From assembly GCF_033439725.1 (NCBI RefSeq), contig NW_026944385.1:2389001-2453000 (forward strand): 64,000 nt of DNA, written 5' to 3'. Position 1 is the stretch's first letter. Every line of letters starts with the position of its first letter. The position numbers were made by a program, and so were the translations under genes. The notes under the pieces were generated by a model. That model saw nothing but the letters and a program-made list of their open reading frames with translations. It was not told the DNA's origin and did no database searches. Source of the DNA: Neurospora tetraspora (taxonomy: Eukaryota; Ascomycota; Sordariomycetes; Sordariales; Sordariaceae). This document shows positions 22,071-32,752 of this stretch, piece by piece.

Positions 22071-24208
22071 ATCAGAATAATCCAAACCGGGCCCAGTACA
22101 GCGGTCTACAACAAACCGAAGACGAAGATGATCACCACCACCATCCAGCCTTTCCATCCCGGTCCCAAGCCAATGACGACCACCAACCAGAAGAAGACGA
22201 AGAAGCCCAACTGCTTACCAGCGAAGATTACATCGAGGAATTCGAACTAGACGACACCGACACCACGACCAAACCCACCCACTTTCACCAAAGATCCAAG
22301 TCCCAACTTGGCCTCTTCCGCCGCCTCCTCACCTTCCTCTCCGGCTCCTCCCACCCCCAACGGCAAACCCTCACCCCATTTCTTCTTCCGTCAATCCAAT
22401 CTCTCCCCCGCCTTACACTAGAACGCCTCATTTCCTATCAATGGCAGCGCGCAGCACTTTTATCCATCGGTCTACTCCTCTGGTTCACCATCTTCTCCCT
22501 CTCTTTGGTCCACTCCAAAGGTACTCTTCTAGACCCAGATGGAGAGGTGGTGAAGCACCTAGACTGCGTTTCAACACTTTGGGGACCAGGAAACGAATGC
22601 GGCGTGGACGGCGAGCGGTGCAAGCCCTTTGGGAACGTCAGTTTTTCGTTTCGTTGCCCGGCGGATTGTAGGCAGGTGAAGGTGCTGAATCCGAGGTGGG
22701 TTGGCGGGGAGGAGGTGGTTTATAGGCCTTGGGTTATTGGTGGTGGGGTGGTCGGAGATGGTTCTGCTGCTGCCACGGATACAGGAACGGGGACGGGGAC
22801 GGGGACGGGGACGGGGACGAAGATGGGGGTATACAGAGGTGACTCGTTCGTCTGTCAAGCGGCAATGCACGCCGGCGTCATTTCCGACTCTAAAGGCGGT
22901 TGCGGGGTGGTAGAGCTGGTGGGAGAATACTACTCCTTCTTCGGCGGAAAAGGAGGCGGAGGGATCGAGAGTCTAGGCTTCGATTCCTATTTCCCCATGG
23001 GCTTCACCATCCATCCAGCCCTGACCGGTCCCGAGGAATGTCCACAGATGGAAATGAAAACAGCCCGCTCCCTAGCCCCAACCGTCCTCCTCACCTCTTT
23101 CGTCTCCCTCCTAACCACCTCCGCCACGACCCTCTGGTTCACCAGCTTCCTCACCATCTTTACCCACGTCGGCCTACTCTCCGACCCCCCCAACGTCTCC
23201 GGCCCGTCAGACACCATCCTCCCCCAATTAATCTCCCTCTTATTCGAGCGCCTCCTCCCCGCCACCTTCACTTCCGCCGTCCTCTTCTATACCTGCTCCC
23301 GTAACACCACGCTCCGCGCCATCCCCGCCTCAGCAAACGTCGAAAAAACAGTCCTGTGGCTCGGCGCGCTCTGGACAGGCGCCCTCTCCAACTTCACTCT
23401 CGAATCATGGATCCCCCTCTCTCGCTTAAGCGCGCACGACCTTTCCCAACAACCGGGCGCGGTGGTAGCTCTCATCGGTATCGTGGCCGTTTTGTCGCTG
23501 ACCATCGCCTACCAGGCTTATTCCTTCTGGCTTGAGAGTCGTGTCCTCCCTTACCTATCCTTTTACAGCCTGTTACTGGCGGGAATCGCGGTCGGCGCGA
23601 TAATCTCTCTAACGGGGCTAGGAACGCTAGAACTGCGAATCCATCACTACGTTTTAGCTCTACTGCTACTGCCGCTGACGAGCATCCAGACGCGGCCCGC
23701 GCTGGTGTACCAGGGACTGCTGTTGGGGTTGTTCATCAACGGGGTTGCGAGGTGGGGGTTCGATTCGGTTGTACAGACGGCGGAGGCGCTGAGGGGGGAT
23801 GATGGGTTGTTGGGGACAAGCTTGGTTCCGGTGGTGGATGGGCAGCCGTTGGTTTATCTTACTACTGAAGCGTCGGAGATGTGGAGTATTGCTTTTAAGT
23901 GGAAGGGGATTAATGAGACGCTGGAGGCGTTGGTGCTGCCGAAGGTAGGGGAAAGGGGAAGGGAAGAGGCGGACCGGTTGCAAGGGGTAAGTGTCATGGT
24001 GAATGATGTGGAGAGGCATAGAAAGTTCTTTGCGGAGGAATCGCTGGAGGATCAGGTATTTAGGTGGGAGAGAGACCCACGGGTGGTGATGACGCCTGAG
24101 TATTTTCGGTTCGCTTTCTTGGGAGAGGACGGCAGGAGTATGGATTATTCTGGGGTCGGGACGTGGTTTGGGAATGGGACTTGGAGCTCTGGTCCGGGGT
24201 TTTATTGA
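22067..24208 (+). CDS. LCCL-domain multi-pass membrane protein
   Basis: A single exon of 713 codons. The N-terminal 120 residues are acidic, His/Asp/Glu-rich and cytosolic by likelihood. A membrane segment follows at about 130-148 (LLSIGLLLWFTIFSLSLV). Residues about 165-325 form an LCCL domain with its Cys-rich signature (CGVDGERCKPF; FRCPADC; SFVCQAAMHAGVI; GGCGVVELVGEYYSFFGG). About six further hydrophobic segments follow between 335 and 590, then a luminal or extracellular tail with Asn-Glu-Thr and Asn-Gly-Thr sequons. Fungal LCCL proteins of this layout are conserved but poorly studied; a role at the secretory membranes or cell surface is an inference. Inside the LCCL domain, residues 239-251 are a Thr-Gly repeat coded by a six-base minisatellite. 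It converges with vps51, with 238 bases between stops. Confidence 0.88.
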   Translation: MNQNNPNRAQYSGLQQTEDEDDHHHHPAFPSRSQANDDHQPEEDEEAQLLTSEDYIEEFELDDTDTTTKPTHFHQRSKSQLGLFRRLLTFLSGSSHPQRQTLTPFLLPSIQSLPRLTLERLISYQWQRAALLSIGLLLWFTIFSLSLVHSKGTLLDPDGEVVKHLDCVSTLWGPGNECGVDGERCKPFGNVSFSFRCPADCRQVKVLNPRWVGGEEVVYRPWVIGGGVVGDGSAAATDTGTGTGTGTGTGTKMGVYRGDSFVCQAAMHAGVISDSKGGCGVVELVGEYYSFFGGKGGGGIESLGFDSYFPMGFTIHPALTGPEECPQMEMKTARSLAPTVLLTSFVSLLTTSATTLWFTSFLTIFTHVGLLSDPPNVSGPSDTILPQLISLLFERLLPATFTSAVLFYTCSRNTTLRAIPASANVEKTVLWLGALWTGALSNFTLESWIPLSRLSAHDLSQQPGAVVALIGIVAVLSLTIAYQAYSFWLESRVLPYLSFYSLLLAGIAVGAIISLTGLGTLELRIHHYVLALLLLPLTSIQTRPALVYQGLLLGLFINGVARWGFDSVVQTAEALRGDDGLLGTSLVPVVDGQPLVYLTTEASEMWSIAFKWKGINETLEALVLPKVGERGREEADRLQGVSVMVNDVERHRKFFAEESLEDQVFRWERDPRVVMTPEYFRFAFLGEDGRSMDYSGVGTWFGNGTWSSGPGFY
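22784..22820 (+). repeat. GGGACG minisatellite coding Gly-Thr repeats
   Basis: About six nearly perfect GGGACG units within the LCCL-domain gene. Because the unit is six bases, gain or loss of copies adds or removes Gly-Thr pairs without breaking the frame. Confidence 0.9.
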
Positions 24209-24446
24209 TCATGCAGGTCTTTGTGGAGAAATAGTACAGCGATGATTAGATTTTCTCTTGATTCAAGTATGCGACGCTATTTACGCGAATCTCTTGATAA
24301 ACTTCTCCCGTTTGCCGAGAGCCCAATTATCCCTACACCTGGTATTTTGGTATGTAAAGACACCTCTTAACGTAAGCCTCGCCGGATCGACCCAAGCTTG
24401 AAAGTGAAGAACAAAACATCAACCCTTTGTTACACCCCAACATTCC

Positions 24447-25499
24447 CTATGTTGACGTCCTATTCCCCTCCTCCCCTTTAACTATCGCATCACCCTCCTC
24501 CAACAGTCTCCCCACATCCTCCCCTCCAACCCCCCTCTCCTTCCACCTCTCCAACAACCGCCTTGGCATCTCCCATTCCCTCGCCGCCTCCTCCTTCTTC
24601 CCCTGCTTCATCAGCCCCCTCAACCGCTCAGGAACCCTCACCACTTCCCTCGCCAGCTCCTTCGTCCTATCCCTCCTCTCCTTCCTACTCCTCCGTTCCT
24701 CCTCATCCTCAATTCCCTCCAGCAGATCCCTATCCTGCAGCTGCTCCGTCTCCCTCCGTCTCTCCGCAGCATTTTCGTTCCCATCCCCACCCCCACCACC
24801 CTCCGACAACCGCTGCCGAAGCTCGCCTCTAATCCCGCTAGCAAGCTCATACACCTTCCCCAACACAGCATCCAGCGTGCTAGCCATGGGATCCAGCTTG
24901 TCGGCCGTCGACGAGTTCGAGTCGAACATGCTGGTGCGCATCTTGCGAATCGTCTCGGTCGCGCTGATCAGCTTCGAGTAGTTGTCGTACACCAGCGCCT
25001 TCTTCTCGGCATCCAAAGCGCGGATCTCCGACAGGATGCGGGCGTACGTCTTGAGGAGTTCGGCCAGCGTCGACGACTGTAGGAGCTCGGACAGGTACGG
25101 TTGCGCCGAGAAGTCGGGGGAGTCGAGGACGGGCGAGGCGGGGATGGAGTCGAATGAGGACAGGGATTGTTGGAAGCCGCCATTGCCATTGTTGGATGAT
25201 GGGTCGGGTGATGGTGGGGTGGAGGTTACTTCAAGGATCGGGGTCGAGGTACCCGTGCCAGAGGCCGCTTGGGCTTTTTTGAGGTTGTAGTACTCGCGCA
25301 GGGCGGCGCGGTTGGCGCGTTTGCCGGCGGCGGCGGGGGCGGCGGAAGGGTTGGGCGAGCTTGAGGCGGATCGGGGCACGTCGAGGCTTGGGCGCGTGGA
25401 GGAGGTGGGTGTTGTGTTGGAGTTGTTGAGGGCTTGGGAGGAGTTGATGCGCCGCGAGAGGGGCGTCCCTGTGTCGCGCGGGGTGGCTATTGTTGACAT
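24447..25499 (-). CDS. vps51: Vps51, GARP tethering-complex subunit
   Basis: A single exon of 350 codons. The N-terminal 125 residues are Ser/Pro/Thr-rich and disordered, with a short basic stretch (RANRAALREYYNLKKAQ) that resembles the N-terminal segment by which Vps51 contacts Tlg1-type SNAREs. The Vps51/Vps67 domain spans about residues 130-215 (YLSELLQSSTLAELLKTYAR, then ILSEIRALDAEKKALVYDNY, then SKLISATETIRKMR). Charged coiled-coil sequence follows (RRRETEQLQDRDLLEGIEDE, then EERRSRKERRDRTKELAREV). GARP tethers endosome-derived vesicles to the trans-Golgi. The protein is longer than yeast Vps51 and shorter than the animal forms, as usual in filamentous fungi. Third codon positions near the C-terminus are less biased than in the core. 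Confidence 0.9.
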   Translation of the reverse strand: MSTIATPRDTGTPLSRRINSSQALNNSNTTPTSSTRPSLDVPRSASSSPNPSAAPAAAGKRANRAALREYYNLKKAQAASGTGTSTPILEVTSTPPSPDPSSNNGNGGFQQSLSSFDSIPASPVLDSPDFSAQPYLSELLQSSTLAELLKTYARILSEIRALDAEKKALVYDNYSKLISATETIRKMRTSMFDSNSSTADKLDPMASTLDAVLGKVYELASGIRGELRQRLSEGGGGGDGNENAAERRRETEQLQDRDLLEGIEDEEERRSRKERRDRTKELAREVVRVPERLRGLMKQGKKEEAAREWEMPRRLLERWKERGVGGEDVGRLLEEGDAIVKGEEGNRTST

Positions 25500-26356
25500 G
25501 TTGGAGTGTCTGGCAGGCGCTGGTGGAAGCCCGAGATGGTGGTGCGAATGGCGGGGTGAAGATGCGCGTGGTCGGTTAGGAGTCGATAATGAATCGATAT
25601 TTCTCGAATTCCGTTGGGATTGGTAATGACCGAGATGAAACTGTAACCGCTATGTCGGTCGAGGGGTATCGTGATGCTGGAGATGAGATGGAAGTGGAAG
25701 TTTGGCGATGGAATTGAGACTGGAGAGCGGGAATGGGATGACGTGGAGCTCTGACCAACGTTATCCCCTGACAGCACTCAATCGGTTGCGGCTGAAAAGG
25801 CTACCCCAGCGTCCATGCTGCAGTGGAACCGCACTAAAGCTCAGGGCAATTCAGGGCTGCGTTAGCGCGGCAGGCGCGTCAGCGGCAGCTCCCGACCCGC
25901 CCATTCCCCAGGGCCCTTCCCCGCACCGCAGCCATAAAGGTTCTCAATGTCGTAACTTTCACCTTTCATCAACTCAACTCATCATTCGTTCCCAAACATC
26001 ATCATCAAAAGGAAGCATCCCCACCCGACCAATACAACATTAAAAAATCAGTTCAACCTTTCAAGCTTGGTTAACAACAATGAAATGTACCCCGCGAATC
26101 ACCTCCAGATACCTCGTCAAAATTCATCCCACCAGCATCAACAAACAGCATCCGAGAAACGCAGCCATCGATCGACATGATCGACCATGAACAGGCCAAC
26201 AACGACTTGGCAACGTCAACGATGGATCTCCTTTCCAACCCTGAGATGATCTGCGAAGAATTGAAATAACGGTTCGAATGGTTTGACCCCAGAGCTTCCA
26301 ATCTCTTCACTTATTCCTTCGAAACCCTATCCCAGTCTGGACCCTCAAACAACCCC
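25500..26356. other. intergenic, vps51 promoter
   Basis: About 860 bases between vps51 and the end of the dehydrogenase relic, both on the minus strand. No coding frame is supported; the vps51 promoter and 5' UTR should lie next to 25500. Confidence 0.55.
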
Positions 26357-27350
26357 CTACTCTTCCTCGTCCACGATAGACGTAAACTTCAAGTACCTCT
26401 TATCCGTCTTTCCCTCGAAAGCCTCCTCCCGATCGGTCCCAAAACTGGCCACCTTCCACTCCGCCGCAACCTTGACCATCTCCTCACACTTCTGCACCAC
26501 GCTTTCATACGCATCCGATCCAAGCAGCACCCTAGCCACCCACTTCTTATCACCCACCACTCCCTCCGCCTTCACAATATCGACAATCGCTGTCCCAACC
26601 CTGGTCAAATCTCCCGGCATGAATTTCATGGGATCGCTCATGAACATGCCTCCCACCTCCGTCAACAGCGGGCCATACGCATCCGGCAGACTCGTTCCTT
26701 CTGTGCCGAAAGCCGAATCCGCCTCAAACCGCGGCTGGCCAAGATTGGTCGGGAACCCGCCGCACTCAATGGAGACGCACCGGATTCCAAGCGGCCTGAG
26801 TTCCTTGTGCAGGGACTCGACGTAGCTGGAGAGAGCGGCCTTGGAGGCGCTGTAGGTCCCCATGAAAGGGAGCGAAGTCCAGGCGGCTGCTGATGAGGTG
26901 TATGCGATTGTGATGGGGTGGCGGTTAGCGTGAGAGGGGCGAAGAGGTCGGTTTGGAAGATACGGGCTGTGAAGGCTTCGCTGAAATAAGTGAACAGGTC
27001 AAGTTAGCTAACTTACAGATGAGTCGGGGTGTAAGCAGAGTGATTGTCGGGACGGTGACGTACTCGGCTTCTGCAACACTCTTCATGGATGACATCCCAG
27101 CGTTGTTGAAGAGGACGTCAATATGGCCAAAGATGTTCCAGACTTCTTGAACCTTGCGCTCCAGGATCTCGACGTTGGCGGTAATGTCCAGTTCGAGCAG
27201 GGCGACGTGGCCGGACTTGAGTTCGCCGAGGCGCAGTTCGACATTGCGGCCGGAGGCGATGACCTTGTCACCGCGAGAAATGATCTCATTGATGGTAGCA
27301 CGGCTGATTCCGGAAGGTGCGCCAGTGACGAGCCAGACGAGGGGGGGCAT
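26357..27350 (-). pseudogene. short-chain dehydrogenase (SDR), probably inactivated
   Basis: Reads on the minus strand from ATG at 27348-27350. Exon 1 encodes the Rossmann start (MPPLVWLVTGAPSGISRATI), DITAN and the NNAG motif. An intron with donor GTACGT and acceptor TTTCAG (about 26981-27062) leads in phase to EAFTARIFQTDLFAPLTLT. Then the frame breaks near 26915-26930: the next recognisable part (ITIAYTSSAAAW, then MGTYSASKAALSSYVESL with the catalytic Ser, Tyr and Lys) lies in another frame, and about ten residues that normally join these parts are missing. The third glycine of the TGxxxGxG cofactor motif is Ser. The C-terminal 168 codons are open to the stop at 26357. The simplest reading is a recent pseudogene with a roughly 30-base deletion that is not a multiple of three; an assembly error is possible. 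Substrate is unknown. Confidence 0.7.
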
Positions 27351-29370
27351 TTTGATTTTCGGCGCCGGTGGGATAGGCAAGATGGAAGCTGATGATGACA
27401 GCGGGTTTTCATGAGTGAGAAGCGTGAAGATCAGCCGACTTTATACACCTCGACTCCATGATCTTTACCAAGTCGTTGCTGATATCCATCATCACGGCAT
27501 CTTGGCTGCTTTCCTAAGCACATGCGGATTGTCATCTTCAGACATCACGGTGTTCCTAACCAAGATGTGATGCGGCCGCATGGTACGCGGCAGGTCTTCA
27601 ATCATCGTCCAAAGATGGAGTTGAGAGCTGGCGATTACTCAGGGCACGAATATTGCTGAGCCACTCAAAGGACGCAGCCACTCAGCGATGTGGATGTTGC
27701 GGGCGGGCGGGCGGACGACCGCACCGGTCCGTTCCGTTACATCTGTCGGTGTTCACATCGTGAGACGCGGACACGGCCGCGCCAAGATCTTCAGGGTCGG
27801 TAGCGCACTGGGAGAGTGGGAGGTGAACGGTGAGATGGATCTCTGGGCATGGGTAGGCTACAGCATGCTTACAAAGGCCGCTGACTTATCAAGCTTTTGA
27901 GTCTAATCAGACTTCAGGAGAGGGGGCAGAAGCAGTCCATCTCCTTGCAACCACTTGTATGCCTACCTCTGTCAACCTCCAACCTCAACCCATCAATTTT
28001 CTGAAGACCAGATCAGCAGCTATTGATGCGGATGAAAGGCCGAGTTGCAGCACTCGTTCCTTAGTCATCACGTCGACATAATTTCCTTCCAATCTGCCCT
28101 GGAACGACGATTTCATTCGAAGCCATATGACGCTGTCCTACAGCGCGCTTTTCCACAGCGCCCTCCCCGTCACCTGGCCCCTACGTGGACACCGCTGACT
28201 TGGACGCAGACTGTTCTATATACTTTCGAGCCCTTTTACCCCCGTCCTTCCACTTAATTCTTTGCTCCCAACATTCGATCAAGTGTTTCACGAACAGTGG
28301 CGGGAATTGACATGTTGAATGCAAGTGCAGGTTTTTGGCCGCCTATTGGCAGCTTATTCTCAAACGGGATGTCCCCCCTTTTTAGTGGCCCCTAACAGAC
28401 ATGTGCCAAGACTCTTAACATGTCAACAAAAGACCCCAACACCTTGTCCAACACCCATCTTATATGTATCAAAATGGCCTCCTTGATGCAACCCGAGTTT
28501 TTTTCTCCGACTCGGCGATTACCCATGTTTGGCCTATCGGCAAAGATATGGATTCCAGCACCGCCTCACGGAGTGCCGGAGTTGAGGAAACCCCCTTTCT
28601 CGGAAAAGCGAGATAATCAGACCAGCCAGGGCCCAGTTGGGGAAATTGCACGATACCGTACCGACGATTTGGCGAACAACTGAAAAGCGATTGCACACGA
28701 GGGCCAAAGAGCGAATATGGCTACAGACCGAGCTAGTAGGGTTGTACAATTGACCACTCGCCACCAGTGCTCCACGAGTCAGTTTTATTGGTAACCTTTT
28801 TGGGTGGATAGGTGAGGAAGGGGGGATGGGAGGTGAAGATCAAAAGAACCAGAACCCGCTCACGTGGTCCACCAACCCTCCAACCCAAAGAGCATCTCAT
28901 ATGGGCGAATCAGGCCAAATATAAACCACATGAGATCTTGAGGAAATCATCGGTGAAATGTCTCGCATGCACCCCAGCTACACCCAATGTTGCCATTGGA
29001 TAGAAGCGAACGTTCGATGGCGGTGTGCAGGGGCGTGTGTTAGTTTCTAGCGGGAGAAGCCTTCGGCTAGACAACCAAAATGCTTCGAAATTCGAGACCC
29101 TGTGCTGGTCACTGGTCAACACCCCCTGATTATGAGCAAGGCCTGGAATAGCATGAGAGGGAAAAAAGAAAATTGACGACCCTAGGCCTCCGATCATTAC
29201 CGATATATCCCGGATCGACTGCGTGTATAAGAACCGTTGGGCTGGGCTTGCAAGTCTACAAACAACAGGGAACTTCTCAACCCGACTGAACTTCCAGTCT
29301 CCTACTCATCACTCATCAATAATCCACTTACAAGTTTACGACTTCCAAGTCGAATAAACAAACCACAAAG
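27351..29370. other. 2 kb divergent gap
   Basis: Between the dehydrogenase relic (-) and the 29371 gene (+). Short frames on both strands show no family features. A TATA-like GTATAAGA lies at about 29224, roughly 145 bases before the plus-strand start. Nothing else is recognised. Confidence 0.55.
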
Positions 29371-30120
29371 ATGGCCCTCTCAACCGAAGCCAACATCACC
29401 GTCAACCCCCCTTACCACCTCCGCGACGGCGCCACGCCCTCCCACTTCACCCCCTCCAACCTGCCCTGGATCACCGGCACATGGCACACCACGCACTCGA
29501 CCAACACCGAGGAGCAATCGGACAAGCGCAACGCGCGCATCTGTCTGTCTCTCATCCGCGGCACCAACTCCGTCTCTTCGGACTCTGAAGGGTCCGACTC
29601 AGACATGGAGCCCGACAAGGACCGGATCCTCGCCGTGCGCTCGTACCAGAACCTACACTCGCCCGCGATCCAAGACGTCGGGCAAACCGATCTCTTCCTC
29701 GACGAGCTGGACCAGGGGTTCACGCAGGTGAACGGGCCCATCATGCGGCAGCGGTGGGAGATTTTGGCCTGGGGCAAGGAGGGACAGCTGGAGGAGTGGA
29801 TGAATGAGGATGAAAGGAGCGGTTGGATCGTGGATAACTCTGGGGAGTCCAGGCCGGATTGGAGGAATAGCTATGTGGTGGTGTATATTGGAAACGATCT
29901 GGGGAAGCTGAAGAATGTGGGCGAGGGCACGATTGAGATTTGGGATCGGTTTGGTCCCAGTGGGCCGTTGAGGGAGGAGACGGTGGAGAAGATTAGGGAG
30001 GCGTTGAAGGGGCTGGCAGGGAAGGATGAGCGGTTTGCGAAGTTGGCACAGAGGTTGCAGAGGATGAGGATGGATGAGGGGAGGAGGAGTGAGGATGATG
30101 CGAGGATAAGGGGGTATTAG
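29371..30120 (+). CDS. uncharacterised fungal protein, possibly lipocalin-like
   Basis: A single exon of 249 codons with an ATG in good context (CACAAAGATGG). No signal peptide or membrane segment. The N-terminal half has SNLPWITGTWHTTHSTN, a pattern (Gly-x-Trp opening a beta strand) like the first strand of lipocalin/calycin barrels, followed by alternating hydrophobic strands (ARICLSLIRGT; RWEILAWGKEG; GWIVDN; NSYVVVYIG; GTIEIWDRFGPSG). The C-terminal 55 residues are charged and helical (LREETVEKIREALKGL, then a Lys/Arg-rich end). A single Ser/Asp-rich acidic insert (SSDSEGSDSDMEPDKD) interrupts the barrel-like part. The fold is an inference from pattern only, and I do not know its function. 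That it is coding is supported by codon bias and length. Confidence 0.75.
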   Translation: MALSTEANITVNPPYHLRDGATPSHFTPSNLPWITGTWHTTHSTNTEEQSDKRNARICLSLIRGTNSVSSDSEGSDSDMEPDKDRILAVRSYQNLHSPAIQDVGQTDLFLDELDQGFTQVNGPIMRQRWEILAWGKEGQLEEWMNEDERSGWIVDNSGESRPDWRNSYVVVYIGNDLGKLKNVGEGTIEIWDRFGPSGPLREETVEKIREALKGLAGKDERFAKLAQRLQRMRMDEGRRSEDDARIRGY

Positions 30121-31388
30121 GTGGTGCTAGGTAGCGAGGTGGGTTGACAAAATGCGCGACAGAATGCTGCGCTGTTCGAGTTGATTCATGAAAAGGATGA
30201 AACGAACTTTTGACTTGTAAGTTTGGACGATGTCTTATAAGTTACCTACTAGAGGTGATAATGTGTAATAGTAATGCATTGGTTCACACATCCTGACCAT
30301 CATATCGGGCTTGGCTCTTCTTCGTCTTCGAATTGTCTCGTGTGCTTTCTTTGCAGTGTGCTCAGCTCAGCATCATAACTTCCAGTGTCACGAGCAAGCT
30401 CCAGAATCTTGGGAGGTAGGTAGGTACTCAATCAAGGATCATCATGGAGTGTGGAAAGTAGGTGGCACTCGTGGACAATGTGAGGGAGGGACTGGCACCA
30501 GATTTACCGGAACAATAAATATCAAGGCAATATCAACCTCCAACTTGACAGCCAACAGCGGCAAAAGAAAGAAAAAGCAAGACACAACCACCGTTCGAAC
30601 CCATTACCTCCTTCCTCCCAACCCATCACCCCATCTCACCTCCGAAAATGGTACAAAAAGATACAAAAAAAGTACCAACAACCGCTCAGCCAATCACACC
30701 AGTCAACCGTCGAAACACCTCAACCTTTTTGTTTTTGTCGTCTTTTTTTGTACTTGTGATTACCTTCTTCTGTCGCTGCAGATACTAACAGATCCCACTT
30801 GCAAGCAAGTGGTCGCGGTCTACGATGTGGAACGCTCTTTGGGTTACTTGAATGTACATCATCGTTCCCGAACCGACAGGTATCTTTTTCGGAGGTTTGA
30901 GGTGTTAGGACGGCTGATCACTGCGCCATCGGCCAAGCGGTTGTTGGTGAAAGAGCTACCAACCAGGTGGGTTATATACCCGTTAGGCTCCTGGTCTGGT
31001 CTGGGAAGGAAGGAGCGGCGGCAGGTGCGGGTGGCTGGAGGCTGGTGCGTGGTGGATTGTCCCGGGTGTAGGACATGGGATGGAAGGGGCAGCACGAACA
31101 ACATCTACAACATGCACCAAGTGGAAGTGGAGGATCAGAATGGTGGAAGGTGTGATGGGAGGCAGTTGACATGTGGCAGGTCGCACCTCCCAGGCTTGCA
31201 ACTACGGTGTGTATCTCGTTCCATGCCTTGACCGTGCTTGACTCACCTCCGCAATCCATAAGAACTTGAACCGGGAGTTTCCAGATTTCTCTTGGTGTCC
31301 GAGTCCATCTCATCTGATCACATCACATCCTTCGAACACACCAGAGATCAAAAACACTCCCCCCAAGCCCAGCAATATCAACTTCATC
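30121..31388. other. intergenic, 1.27 kb
   Basis: Between two plus-strand genes. A long plus-strand frame without ATG start (30311-31231) spans much of it, but its translation has no bias or domain and it includes A-rich and promoter-like stretches, so I do not call it. The right end is the promoter of the secreted-protein gene. Confidence 0.5.
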
Positions 31389-32169
31389 ATGCAGCTTTAC
31401 ATTGGAGCAGTGTTCTGGACACTCGCTCTAGCCCGTGCTGTCCCTCCTCAATACATCAACTTTCCCTCTACCGACAATAACCACGATGCTTTCAACGGTC
31501 ATTTGCATTCATTTGACCTCCGGAGCGCTGATCAGTTTCAACGGAACATAAGCATTGTCGGCCTGTCTGCCTCTGCCTCCGCGAACCGGCCTTTCGTCGA
31601 GTAAGCCCTGTTCTTCTCAGTCCTGTGAAGCTGCTTTTCGCTGACCTCGTTGCAACACCAGGTACAACTTCAACCTGACCGCAGGCCCCTTTGCCCCCGC
31701 CGCCTATTGTCACGCCTCCATCTCCACCCCTGATGCAAACAACCTCCTTACCACGGACTGGATTCAATGTGACCTTCCGCCGTTGGATTCAACCGACACC
31801 AAGTCGGACGACAAGGCCACTCCAACCTCCTACAGCCAATACCAAGGCTCGAGCAAGGTCCGCAGAATCGCTGCTGCAAGCCGAAGCGAAGTTTCCCGAG
31901 CCTCAACGGCCTTCAGATGGACTCAAAACCCTGAAGGAAGCGCCACCCTCGATGTTGACTCGAACATCACCGTAGCCAGGGACGGCGACGGCAACAGCAG
32001 AGGCGTCATCATCCGCCAGCAGGCTGTGTATGACATCCCGGCCGAGGATATCGTTGGCCACGCCGAGTACCGGGGACCACAGGAGGTGGACGCTCGGGTG
32101 CAGAAGACGGAGATCTGTGACGATGTGGATGGGAGCAAGACTTGCAACGAGATTGGCAATGCTGCATAG
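31389..32169 (+). CDS. small secreted protein, function unknown
   Basis: Two exons, 31389-31600 and 31662-32169, give 239 aa. The start MQLYIGAVFWTLALARAVPP is a classic signal peptide with likely cleavage after Ala-Arg-Ala. The mature part has four cysteines (AAYCHA, IQCDL, EICDD, KTCNE), enough for two disulphides, and Asn-x-Ser/Thr sequons (RNIS, FNLTA, SNIT). The middle contains a Ser/Thr/Lys-rich linker, and the sequence FNFNLTAGP...YCHASIS is typical of a family of small beta-rich secreted proteins in ascomycetes that lacks a known role. The intron has donor GTAAGC and acceptor CACCAG. It converges with the CBM18 gene. It could be a cell-wall or effector-like protein; that is an inference. 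Confidence 0.75.
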
Positions 32170-32752
32170 AATGCTATGGCAAAACACAGTGAAGAGAGTA
32201 CCGGAAAAGTAGAGATATCTCCGCGGACTAAGGTCTTCATGATATTGAATATCATCAGTCCCGCACTCAGCGGCTTTACGTTGATCATATGGCCGATATT
32301 CGATTTCGTTTAGGCCATGCAATCTGAAGCTCACAGCACTGGTGCTTTTTCTGAGCGCAGCGAATCTCGTATTTGCTCTAAAGTACGGGTGCTGAGGCTT
32401 AGCGGTTTGTGTATACGCTATTTGTGTTATGCTTTGTTCTTTAGGACGCTATCCATAGCTTCGGTTCCGGTACACGGTTGATTCAGCGAAGTCTTCAATT
32501 ACCATTAATACAGCAACTTCTTCACTGGCAATCTGCCTCTTCCTTCTCCTAGTTTCAGTTCTTCGTCATCTAACGACATGGACCGATGAACATCTCTTCA
32601 GCAGAACTTCTCAAAATCCAGCCCAGTGCCATTCATACCTCCTTCTCCATTACAAAGTTTCCTCATCTCAGCACCCAAATCATCCATCCCACCCTCTTCA
32701 ACCACCTCTCGTAACTGTAACCGTCTTTGTAACGGTAGTCCTCCATCTCCCC
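32170..32752. other. convergent intergenic region
   Basis: About 580 bases between the ends of the secreted-protein gene (+) and the CBM18 gene (-). Expected 3' UTRs only. Confidence 0.55.

Noticed and set aside
30880-30960. tRNA-like signal on the minus strand (TGGCGCAGTGATC followed by CGGTTCGGG)
   Set aside because: The second box does not match GGTTCGANNCC, the order and spacing do not fold into a cloverleaf, and no acceptor-stem pairing is seen.
30311-31231. A 306-codon plus-strand frame between two genes
   Set aside because: It lacks an ATG start, has no codon bias or domain, and crosses A-rich and promoter-like sequence just before the secreted-protein gene.
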